Source: Candidatus Micrarchaeia archaeon (GTDB taxonomy: Archaea > Micrarchaeota > Micrarchaeia > Anstonellales > Bilamarchaeaceae). From it: 23,136 nt of DNA. The position numbers and the translations under genes were made by a program. The notes under the pieces are model-generated. The model was given only the letters and a program-made list of their open reading frames with translations, had not been told where the DNA came from and did not search any database. Shown here one piece after another: positions 13,679-19,997 of this stretch (the first letter of the stretch is position 1; every line of letters starts with the position of its first letter). Location: the NCBI GenBank assembly GCA_041650355.1, contig JBAZLI010000005.1:1-23136 (forward strand), in the 5' to 3' direction.

Positions 13679-14542
13679 CTATCCCTTTTTCACCTTGGCT
13701 ATGAAGAAACCCTCGCTATTGAAATGGTGTGGGTAAATCCGGGCGGTTTTCCTGAATTCCTTTCCGTATTCGGAAAGCCCGGAATCGTGCGGAAAATCGA
13801 ATTCCAATCCGGCCAGCCCGGCTTCCGGCCTCTTTTCCAGGAGCAGCTTTACTGTTTCCTCGTTTTCTTCTTTCGCGTACGTGCAGGTGGAATACACTAA
13901 TTCGCCGCCTTCCCGAAGGGAATCGTAGGCGGAAAAGAGCATTTTTTTCTGGGTCTTGGACATCTCGTATGCGAGGTTGGGTGTGAATTTCTTGTATGCA
14001 TAGGGCTGGGAAAGGGAGGAGCAGGGGGCGTCCACCAGGGCTTTTGTGAAATAGGAGTTTATTCCCAGTTTGGTGCCGTCGCGCACGGTCACTTTTGCGT
14101 TCAGGATTCCGAGGCGGGCGACATTCGAGAAAAGGGCCGAGCCGCGCTCCCAATTCACTTCGTTCGCGAGTATCGCGCCCTTGTTCTGCATGAGCATCGC
14201 TAGGTGCGATGTTTTCGAGCCTGGGGAAGCGGCTATATCTAGTACGATGTCGCGCTCGTTTGGATTGAGAATCAGCGAGGGAAGCATGGAGGAAAGCGAC
14301 TGGGTGTGCATATATCCCAGGAAATACTCCCAGGTCGCGCCGAGGCGGGCCTCGCTTTCCGCGTAAAAGCCGCAATCATAAAATGTGGGTTCGAGCTTTA
14401 TTTTCGTGATTTCGAAAAATTCCGCTTTGGGGATTTTGAGCGTGTTTACGCGTATGGTGTCTCGAACCGGAGCTGAGAGCATTTTGTCCGCGTCTGCGAA
14501 GCCGGAGAGGTAGTCTCGGAACTGCTTTTCATCCATGCACAT
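13679..14542 (-). CDS. NSUN/RsmB-F family RNA cytosine-C5 methyltransferase
   Basis: A SAM-dependent enzyme of 287 residues that methylates cytosines in tRNA or rRNA. Motifs are VLDIAASPGSKTSHLA (motif I), ANEVNWERG, VRDG, ALVDAPCSSLSQP (motif IV with its cysteine), YSTCTYAKEENE (motif VI with the catalytic cysteine), and the closing RIYPHHFNSEGFFIAKV. It lacks a C-terminal PUA domain, which the next gene may provide. TTTAAA at 14559-14564 is about 20 bp upstream of ATG 14542, predicting a leaderless or near-leaderless start; ATG 14536 is an alternative. tRNA and rRNA substrates cannot be separated from sequence. Confidence 0.9.
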   Translation of the reverse strand: MCMDEKQFRDYLSGFADADKMLSAPVRDTIRVNTLKIPKAEFFEITKIKLEPTFYDCGFYAESEARLGATWEYFLGYMHTQSLSSMLPSLILNPNERDIVLDIAASPGSKTSHLAMLMQNKGAILANEVNWERGSALFSNVARLGILNAKVTVRDGTKLGINSYFTKALVDAPCSSLSQPYAYKKFTPNLAYEMSKTQKKMLFSAYDSLREGGELVYSTCTYAKEENEETVKLLLEKRPEAGLAGLEFDFPHDSGLSEYGKEFRKTARIYPHHFNSEGFFIAKVKKG

Positions 14543-14559
14543 TAATTGCTGCGAATGGT

Positions 14560-14706
14560 TTAAATTCTGTAATTCGGCTTGTTTTTAACTGTGAACCGGT
14601 CTTTGTCGGTAAGATGGTGGCTCCAGGATTTTCCGGAAGAGAGCACGATGTGGCGTATGCCCACTTTTTTGTCGAGGGGCGCTTTAGAGAGGCTTTTGGC
14701 TAGCAT
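14560..14706 (-). CDS. Possible small basic protein of 48 residues
   Basis: An open frame, MLAKSLSKAPLDKKVGIRHI followed by VLSSGKSWSHHLTDKDRF and ending KPNYRI, lies 17 bp upstream of the methyltransferase on the same strand. It is lysine/arginine-rich and protein-like in composition. T-rich elements upstream (near 14715-14740) could be a promoter, but no ribosome binding site is visible. I do not recognise the family. It may be real but overlooked because of size, or chance. Confidence 0.3.
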   Translation of the reverse strand: MLAKSLSKAPLDKKVGIRHIVLSSGKSWSHHLTDKDRFTVKNKPNYRI

Positions 14707-14817
14707 GGATGAAATAAAACGACAGGGGGTTTTGCAAAAATAAATCCAGGGTGTTTCACCTGTTTCGGGAGCCGGCTCATTTCAGACCACTCGCTTGCAC
14801 GCACTGCCCAATCCATT

Positions 14818-14852
14818 ATATTTGGAGAAATATTTGGAGAAATTAATATAAA
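14818..14852 (+). promoter_or_regulatory. Promoter of the cytochrome b5 operon with a tandem 12-bp repeat
   Basis: ATATTTGGAGAA occurs twice in tandem at 14818-14829 and 14830-14841. It is followed directly by the TATA-like TTAATATAAAG (about 14842-14852). The TATA lies about 26 bp before ATG 14875, so the mRNA may be leaderless and the repeats would sit where upstream regulators or TFB bind. Confidence 0.5.
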
Positions 14853-14874
14853 GGAGGTGTGGGCACGACCATGC

Positions 14875-15696
14875 ATGCATTCCAGAAGCATTTTTGCGAT
14901 GGCTGCGATTCTACTCGCGTTGATGGTGCTCCAAGGCTGCACGGTCAACCCGCAGGACCTTTCGGCACAACCAAAGCCAGGGGTTGGATTAGCCGGGGCC
15001 AACGGAACCGGTGATGGTTCGGCGCCCAGTGCGATAACGCTCAGCGTGCAGGAGATTGCGAAGCACAATACCGAGGCGGACTGCTGGGTATACATAAATG
15101 ATGCGGTGCTGGACCTTAGCTCGTTCACTGCGCATCCCGGGGGAATGGCATATGCGCCTTATTGTGGAACCAATGCGACTGAGGCTTTTTACAACGTGCC
15201 CGGAAAAGGGGGCCATTCTGCCTACGCGCTTGGATGGATGAAGGATTTTGAGATAGGGGTTGTTGGCGGGCAGGTTCAGGCTGGGCAGCGCGGCGGCAGC
15301 GCGGATTCGAATGTGACGGCAGGGGAAGCCGGCTTTACCGGCGGAACGGGCGTGCGGAATAATGGCTCTTGGGGAAATCTAACGCTTTTGACTGCGGAGG
15401 AAGTGGCTAAGCACAGCGCAGAATCCGATTGCTGGGCCATATTCTGGAACGATGTGCTGGACTTGAGCGCGTTCACCAAACACCCGGGGGGCGCGGCTTA
15501 TACATCTTATTGCGGGGGCGATGGAACCAGCGCCTTTGAGGCGATAGGCCACTCGTCTAAAGCTTATGCGCTCATGGCGGATTACAAGATAGGTGAAATC
15601 GGGCAGAGCGTGGATATTGCGAACACTACGGCCGCGAATCCGAGGAATGCGACTAAATTTGAAGATGATGATGAATGGGAAGAGGAGGATGACTGA
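14875..15696 (+). CDS. Extracytoplasmic lipoprotein with two cytochrome b5 heme domains
   Basis: 273 residues. MHSRSIFAMAAILLALMVLQ is a signal peptide followed by the lipobox cysteine at residue 22. A low-complexity spacer leads to two cytochrome b5 domains. The first has EIAKHNTEADCWVYINDAVL, a heme histidine in AHPGG and a second in GHSAYA. The second has EVAKHSAESDCW, KHPGG and GHSSKA. Both carry paired cysteines (DCW and YCG) that could form a disulfide. An acidic tail, EDDDEWEEEDD, ends the chain. The stop overlaps the next ATG by one base. It probably carries electrons outside the membrane. ATG 14875 is preferred over GTG 14857, which lies inside a GGAGGTG string; that string is too distant to serve ATG 14875 well. 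Confidence 0.85.
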   Translation: MHSRSIFAMAAILLALMVLQGCTVNPQDLSAQPKPGVGLAGANGTGDGSAPSAITLSVQEIAKHNTEADCWVYINDAVLDLSSFTAHPGGMAYAPYCGTNATEAFYNVPGKGGHSAYALGWMKDFEIGVVGGQVQAGQRGGSADSNVTAGEAGFTGGTGVRNNGSWGNLTLLTAEEVAKHSAESDCWAIFWNDVLDLSAFTKHPGGAAYTSYCGGDGTSAFEAIGHSSKAYALMADYKIGEIGQSVDIANTTAANPRNATKFEDDDEWEEEDD

Positions 15697-16343
15697 TGGA
15701 TAAGGGAGGACTCTTGTTTCTTTTGCTGATTATGGCGTTTGCCATGCTAGCTGCTTACCACGCGCTGTTTCCGGTTCCGGCCGCGATGGTATTCACGAGA
15801 TTCCTCGGGCTCGCTGGTTTCATGGTATTGTGCGTTGCTCTAATGCTGGGGCCGCTCTCAGCAATTTCACCAGCAACTTTCGGGCCCCTACTTATGCACA
15901 GGAGGGCGGTGGGGATAGCCGCATTTGCCCTCGTGCTTGCGCACTTCCTGGTTTCGTTCTCGCTCGAGCTGGGAGGCAACGTGGGGTATGTGCTGGCGCA
16001 GGCGCCGCTACAGCTTGGCGCGGTTGCGTTCGCGATATTGACGGTGCTGGCCCTGATTTCTAACGACTGGGCATTCAGGAATGTTCCGAGCTGGAAGGGC
16101 ATCCAGCGCCTAGCGTATATCGCGTTCGTGCTTTCTTTCGGGCATTTTCTCCTCAAGGCGAGCGGGATGTTCGTGGCTGTTGCTGGGGGCAAGGTATTCG
16201 CCAACGCGGCGGAATTAGCAATGGTGGCGCTTGGAATGGCAACCATCCTGCTGCAACTGGTCGGATTTTATATCATGGGCAAAAGGAAGAGCGCGAAGGC
16301 TGCTCATGCAGCTACGGAGGCGCAGCAGGGAAAAACGCTGTAG
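15696..16343 (+). CDS. MsrQ/YedZ-like ferric-reductase transmembrane protein
   Basis: 215 residues with about six transmembrane segments. The stretch LLMHRRAVGIAAFALVLAHF and the later SNDWAFRNVPSWKGIQRLAY then FVLSFGHFLL match the ferric-reductase-like/MsrQ heme-b family. Candidate heme ligands are H68, H83 and H150. In MsrQ/YedZ proteins the W..LHRL.Y segment normally carries a further histidine; here it is Q137, so one heme site may be altered. Translationally coupled to the double cytochrome b5 lipoprotein, it is the likely membrane electron donor or acceptor for it. The ultimate substrate (protein methionine sulfoxide, metal or other) is not determinable. Confidence 0.75.
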   Translation: MDKGGLLFLLLIMAFAMLAAYHALFPVPAAMVFTRFLGLAGFMVLCVALMLGPLSAISPATFGPLLMHRRAVGIAAFALVLAHFLVSFSLELGGNVGYVLAQAPLQLGAVAFAILTVLALISNDWAFRNVPSWKGIQRLAYIAFVLSFGHFLLKASGMFVAVAGGKVFANAAELAMVALGMATILLQLVGFYIMGKRKSAKAAHAATEAQQGKTL

Positions 16344-16445
16344 GAAAAGGAAGTGGGCCTGATGAAAAAGGAGTTTCTGGTTGTGACATTAACGACGGCA
16401 AAACTCGCAACTCAGAACCCGGAGAGGTTCGGGGGTAAGTAAAAT

Positions 16446-16669
16446 TGGGCCTGCTGAGATCTATTCCCCATACCCCCTCGAAATGCGATTCACTAAAAGA
16501 AAAGGGGATCCTGAAAACCTGGGGTTTTCGGGAGACAGTCGCCGAATCGTCGGCGACTGGATATGGGTTTGAACTCAGGACCTATGGCTAACTCAGACAG
16601 TCCTATAGTTTCCTGTATTAGAGGACGCCATATAAGACCATCGCTCTAACCTGGCTGAGCTACAGGCCC
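16446..16669 (-). tRNA. tRNA-Ile(UAU) with two introns (anticodon loop and T-loop)
   Basis: Read on the minus strand, GGGCCTG (16669-16663) pairs with CAGGCCC (16453-16447), with discriminator A at 16446. The D-arm is GCTC/GAGC with a 10-nt loop containing AGG. The anticodon stem ATGGT pairs with GCCAT (one U-G pair) around CT-TAT-A|A, so the anticodon is UAU. A 41-nt intron (16590-16630) sits at position 37/38. The T-stem CTGAG (16578-16574) runs into TTCAAA, then a 108-nt insertion (about 16460-16567) precedes T-CTCAG. Removal restores loop TTCAAAT. The mature tRNA is 75 nt. TTTAAA at 16698-16703 is the TATA element, and a T-run (16444-16441) ends the transcript. Intron boundaries are uncertain by a base. 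Confidence 0.85.
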
Positions 16670-16697
16670 AACTATTAGGATTGTAGTTAATAATGCT

Positions 16698-16703
16698 TTT
16701 AAA
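16698..16703 (-). promoter_or_regulatory. TATA box of tRNA-Ile
   Basis: Minus-strand GTTTAAAAGCAT is identical over 12 bases to the plus-strand tRNA-Arg element near 10780. Its core ends 28 bases upstream of the tRNA 5' end. Confidence 0.6.
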
Positions 16704-16754
16704 CCGTGGCAGTTTCTTTTTTGGGGGTGAAACACTCAGACCCTTTTTTCTTTG

Positions 16755-16847
16755 GAAACGACGGGGAAATGCATTAAAGAAAAAAGGGGATATGTGGGCT
16801 GAGCTACAGGCCCAACTGATGATACATTTGATTGCTAACGGTTTAAA
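16755..16847 (-). pseudogene. Truncated copy of the tRNA-Ile gene with its own TATA box
   Basis: The 21 bases at 16797-16817 region (GGCTGAGCTACAGGCCCAACT on plus) repeat the tRNA-Ile 5' end at 16653-16673 exactly, covering the acceptor strand and start of the D-arm. The minus-strand sequence then jumps to a stretch resembling the T-loop intron (ATCCCC, T-run, GCATTTC; compare 16480-16509). Everything between is missing. TTTAAA at 16842-16847 is spaced 28 bases from the 5' end, exactly as in the intact gene. The minus strand reads GGGCCTG-TAGCT-CAGCCC, a small hairpin, then a T6 run, so a short RNA of about 30 nt could be made. A relic of duplication with internal deletion is the simplest reading. 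The rest of 16344-16871 outside this copy and the tRNA shows no convincing gene. Confidence 0.6.
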
Positions 16848-16871
16848 ATAGTGACTATATACGACACAAAG

Positions 16872-17795
16872 TCAATTTATTTTCCTTGAACCGGTGAATG
16901 GGTTGTCTGGCGGGAGGTCTCGCGCACACCCGGGGCCAAAAAACCATGCGGCGGGCGAGGAAACCTTGGAATCGATGGCGCTCGCGCAATTTTCCAGCGC
17001 ACCCTCCAAGCCAGGAATCTGAATATATCCAGATGTCGAAAGCACGGTTTCACGGATTGCGTTAAGTTCGTCGGAGGTGTAAAATCTGACTCTCTCTTCA
17101 GAAAGCAGGTTCACCAAAGGCAGAATTGCGTATTCTTGGAACTGGAGGGATTTAGATAGGGTATTTAGCAGGTTGGCTGAAGGCAAACGCGTCGAAGGGT
17201 CTGCGTTGAGGTTGAGCACCGTACTGACTAGAGCTGGGATTGACTCGGAAATATCGCATTTACAATCCAACTGTGTTTCCAGGGCAACTAAAGCGAACTG
17301 TTGGTTTTGAGTTGAGGGACTGCCGAACATATCTATGAATACTCGAGTTGGAATGCGCGTGATTGCACGTGGATTAAAACGCAGGAAATTTAGCGACCAT
17401 ATATGAACCGGGCTGGTTTCTTCCGAGAGGGAGCTACTCAGAAATGCGAGTGCGCTCTCTCCTTTCTCCTTTTCGTTGGATTCTAAAAGGTTAGAAATAT
17501 GGAGCTCTAGGGCCATGCCTGAGAAGAACCTAACATAAGCGGAAGGGTGCCCTAGGACGGACTTCAAAAACGGCACTGCCTCGGCCACATTTTCTTTGCG
17601 GTCGCATGCGTACTCGTAGATGTTCCTGGCTAATTCTAATTCCTCGGGCTTAGGTAATTTCATGCCAGGGATGATGGTGAGATATCTGTAAGAACGCAAA
17701 ATATCCTGTCTGGTGAGTAGTGGCTCCTTTGATTTGAATATTGGGGGAGCCATTGGATTATTTGCCAATATGCACGATCCGTCTTTGTTTTTCAT
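16872..17795 (-). CDS. Uncharacterised protein with HEAT/ARM-like helical repeats
   Basis: 307 residues with no recognised family. Several segments look like paired-helix HEAT/ARM units: AVPFLKSVLGHPSAYVRFFS near 72-91, PVHIWSLNFLRFNPRAI, IPALVSTVLNLNADPSTRLP then SANLLNTLSKSL, and ILPLVNLLSEERVRFY. There is no signal peptide or membrane segment, so it is probably a cytosolic scaffold. Base composition is visibly more AT-rich and codon use less GC-biased than in neighbours, and it lies next to a duplicated tRNA end, so acquisition by transfer is possible. A TATA-like ATATTTAAAA about 28 bp upstream supports ATG 17795; ATG 17753 is an alternative. Confidence 0.65.
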   Translation of the reverse strand: MKNKDGSCILANNPMAPPIFKSKEPLLTRQDILRSYRYLTIIPGMKLPKPEELELARNIYEYACDRKENVAEAVPFLKSVLGHPSAYVRFFSGMALELHISNLLESNEKEKGESALAFLSSSLSEETSPVHIWSLNFLRFNPRAITRIPTRVFIDMFGSPSTQNQQFALVALETQLDCKCDISESIPALVSTVLNLNADPSTRLPSANLLNTLSKSLQFQEYAILPLVNLLSEERVRFYTSDELNAIRETVLSTSGYIQIPGLEGALENCASAIDSKVSSPAAWFFGPGCARDLPPDNPFTGSRKIN

Positions 17796-17917
17796 AATTT
17801 ATATTACGTTTCGTTTGTTTTTAAATATGCGTTTATACATTTATTATAACACACTGAAAAATGCTTTCCAGGCGCTAATGGTTTAAAAGATTGCTAGTGC
17901 AATTCAATTCGATAAAG

Positions 17918-18367
17918 ATGGAACTGAGGGACTCCTTCAAGGCTTTTGCGAATCGGGTGCTGCACGCGGCCAGGATGGGACAGCTCGCGAAGAAAGACAT
18001 CAAGACGCTCGAACGGCTGATTCTTAGGACGAAAAAGAGGAATCTTGTGCTTTCCAGGGCGATATTGGCATCGCTTTCGGGCGGGAACGAAAGCGAGCGG
18101 GATGTGAAGAGGTTCGCGCACCTGCTCGAATTGGCAAACCATAGGTTAGCTGAGGAAAAAGAGCCGTTCTTGGCTGGGGAGAGCAGGGAGCTTGAGGACC
18201 TGTTCGGGAGGCACTCGCTTTCAGTCAATGCGGCCAGGAGGTTCATATTCAGCCTGGATGAGCTGCTCGCGATGGAGCTGATGGGCCAGATGGACAGGGA
18301 AGTCCAGGTCCCGAAAAGGACCGATGCGCATGCCCGCACTTTTGAGAAGGAGAAGCTCGCCCACTAG
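17918..18367 (+). CDS. Uncharacterised helical protein
   Basis: 149 residues, basic and almost entirely helical in pattern (MELRDSFKAFANRVLHAARM, then KKDIKTLERLILRTKKRN). I do not recognise a family. ATG 17918 is preferred: TTTAAA at 17882-17887 lies about 33 bp upstream, giving a very short leader, while the TTG at 17891 has no support. It is followed after 9 bp by the degenerate LAGLIDADG gene and then NAD kinase, so all three probably share a transcript. No signal peptide or membrane segment is seen. Confidence 0.65.
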   Translation: MELRDSFKAFANRVLHAARMGQLAKKDIKTLERLILRTKKRNLVLSRAILASLSGGNESERDVKRFAHLLELANHRLAEEKEPFLAGESRELEDLFGRHSLSVNAARRFIFSLDELLAMELMGQMDREVQVPKRTDAHARTFEKEKLAH

Positions 18368-18376
18368 GGATTTTGC

Positions 18377-18916
18377 ATGAAGATAAAGCTCACTCCTGAA
18401 CTTTCTTACTTGATAGGCATGTGGTCCAGGCGCAGGAGCAAGGAGGGGCTTGGAATGGAAGGGGGGAAAGAGCTGCAGCAGGTTTTCGCGCAGAAAGTGC
18501 TGGAGCTTGGGCTCACGGCTTCCGACAAGCTGCTTTCCGACGAGAATAAAGTCTATTTTTACCACGGGAAGTACAGGAAATTCTTCCAGGAGATAGAGAG
18601 CGAGAAGCTCGAGAGGTACAAATACATAAACGAGTACTCGGCAAGCTACCTGGCAGGGCTGTTCGACGCGGTGGGCGGCATAAGCGAGAGTGGAGTGGTT
18701 TACCTGGAGAGGTTCGGGGGCATGGATGAGATACTGCTCATGCGGCTGGGCTTTCCCAACAGGCCGAAGGAGGGGAAACTGGTGATTGGGCGCCCGAAGG
18801 CGTTCCTGCTGTTCATCCGGAACTACACGAAACTGTTCGCAGGCCATCCGGTGATGGAGCTGGTTGCAAGGAGGAAGAGGGCCGGGAAAAGACCGGGCGG
18901 AGATGGGCATGCCTGA
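18377..18916 (+). CDS. Degenerate LAGLIDADG-fold protein (catalytic acids lost)
   Basis: 179 residues. The segment SASYLAGLFDAVGGISESG aligns with the LAGLIDADG helix of homing endonucleases and related DNA-binding proteins, followed by a beta-rich YLERFGGMDEILLMRLGFP. An N-terminal LSYLIGMWSRRRSKEG resembles the first motif. The metal-binding acid at the eighth position is V in the second motif and R in the first, so nuclease activity is unlikely. There is no intein splice motif and no interrupted host gene. GGGAT precedes the ATG; the 3' end overlaps the NAD kinase start. A domesticated nucleic-acid-binding role is inferred. Confidence 0.6.
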   Translation: MKIKLTPELSYLIGMWSRRRSKEGLGMEGGKELQQVFAQKVLELGLTASDKLLSDENKVYFYHGKYRKFFQEIESEKLERYKYINEYSASYLAGLFDAVGGISESGVVYLERFGGMDEILLMRLGFPNRPKEGKLVIGRPKAFLLFIRNYTKLFAGHPVMELVARRKRAGKRPGGDGHA

Positions 18917-19682
18917 ACCGACGTTTATTTCTGAACCCAAGACGAACGTGAAGAACTGCACTTTCAAGATTATAGCCAACCCGCTGAAGGATTGGGCGGT
19001 CAGGACCGCGCAGGAGATTGAGAAGCTGCTCGGCCCGGACAGGATTGTGCCTGCGGAAGAAGATGTGAGCATAATCATCGGGGGCGACGGGACGATATTC
19101 CACAACAAGGACAGCATTCATGGCGCGATATTTGCCATAGGTGGGAGGCAGAGCCAGGTCTGCCAGGCCAACCAGGAGAACTGGAGGGAGAAACTCGCGC
19201 AGATGATGAAGGGGTTTAGGGTTGACGAGAGGGTGGCGCTGGCTGTGAAGGTGAATGCGGGGGATGCGGGCTGGGCGATAAACGACGCAGTGGTGCACTC
19301 GAGAAAGCACAACTTCCTCAGGCTTGCGCTCAGCGTCGGGAACGCAGAATACCATTTCGGCGGGGATGGAATCATAGTTGCGACTCCCACAGGTGCAACC
19401 GGATATGCGTATTCTGCAGGTGGTTTCATCATAGGGAAGGTGCCGCACCTGATGGAGGTGGTGCCTATCTGCCCATATATGAGGGCTTTGAAGCCCATGC
19501 TCGTGCCTGCGCTGAGCAAGGTGAGGGTGGCGAGCGAGGAGGGGGACGCGGATTTGATAGTAGACGGGCAGAAAATAATAGAGCTTGGGGGCAATGATGT
19601 TGTTTCAGTGAGCGGGACCAGGACGGCCAGGTTCGTGGATTTGCCGTCTAAAAACAGGAGAATCACTGCGGTGAGGCTGTAG
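18909..19682 (+). CDS. nadK: NAD kinase
   Basis: A cytosolic enzyme of 257 residues that phosphorylates NAD to NADP with ATP. It has SIIIGGDGTIFHN (the GGDGT motif), AINDAVVHS at the conserved NE/D site, GGDGIIVATPTGATGYAYSA matching the GD-TPTGSTAY-SAGG signature, and a terminal beta region (LIVDGQKI). The diacylglycerol-kinase-like fold is clear though divergent. ATG 18909 is favoured since GGAG at 18899-18902 is properly spaced; ATG 18903 lies too close. It overlaps the preceding gene by 8 bp and is followed by a small unknown gene after 1 bp. Confidence 0.88.
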   Translation: MPEPTFISEPKTNVKNCTFKIIANPLKDWAVRTAQEIEKLLGPDRIVPAEEDVSIIIGGDGTIFHNKDSIHGAIFAIGGRQSQVCQANQENWREKLAQMMKGFRVDERVALAVKVNAGDAGWAINDAVVHSRKHNFLRLALSVGNAEYHFGGDGIIVATPTGATGYAYSAGGFIIGKVPHLMEVVPICPYMRALKPMLVPALSKVRVASEEGDADLIVDGQKIIELGGNDVVSVSGTRTARFVDLPSKNRRITAVRL

Positions 19683-19683
19683 G

Positions 19684-19941
19684 ATGGGTGCTCTGGAGGA
19701 AGTGCTGGCCCAGAAAAGCGTGGTCCTGAACGCGGTGATAGGCGGGATGAGGCAGAGGCATGAATTCTTCATAGAACGCGAGGAAACCGCTTTTGGGAAG
19801 ATACCGTACCTGGCGTGCAGGCGCGCGCTGCCGGTAAGCGAGATGATGCGCATCGCAAGCGAGAGCGGTTTGCCGGTTAAATGCCCCGGGCAGAAAGTTT
19901 TCCCGAACGGGAAGGGGCCGAAGGATTTCGCTGGTTTGTAG
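19684..19941 (+). CDS. Uncharacterised small protein
   Basis: 85 residues with no family I recognise. It starts one base after the NAD kinase stop. Notable is the C-terminal segment GLPVKCPGQKVFPNGKGPKD, rich in glycine, proline and lysine, which looks like a conserved nucleotide- or RNA-contact loop, plus a single further cysteine in YLACRRALP. There is no membrane segment or signal peptide. Close coupling to NAD kinase suggests co-expression; the function is unknown. A hairpin terminator follows. Confidence 0.7.
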   Translation: MGALEEVLAQKSVVLNAVIGGMRQRHEFFIEREETAFGKIPYLACRRALPVSEMMRIASESGLPVKCPGQKVFPNGKGPKDFAGL

Positions 19942-19957
19942 GTTCGAGAAGTGAGGG

Positions 19958-19997
19958 CCGCCCGCAAAAACAAATGGGCGGGAAGAAAAAACAGGAA
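19958..19997. terminator. Hairpin and T-run between convergent genes
   Basis: CCGCCC (19958-19963) pairs with GGGCGG (19976-19981) around an A-rich loop. Read on the minus strand, a T6 run directly follows the radA stop, then the hairpin. It probably terminates radA and may also end the plus-strand operon. Confidence 0.6.

Noticed and set aside
14700..15128. A minus-strand frame of 142 codons overlapping the cytochrome b5 gene.
   Set aside because: It lies opposite two well-defined heme domains and contains no motif.
16362..16442. A 26-codon frame (MKKEFLVVTLTTAKLATQNP then ERFGGK) between the MsrQ-like gene and tRNA-Ile.
   Set aside because: It is short, has no homologue I know and no clear ribosome binding site; it could be chance, though it follows the redox operon closely.
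18377..18916. An active homing endonuclease or intein.
   Set aside because: Catalytic acids are absent in both motifs, there are no splice-junction residues, and no host gene is interrupted.
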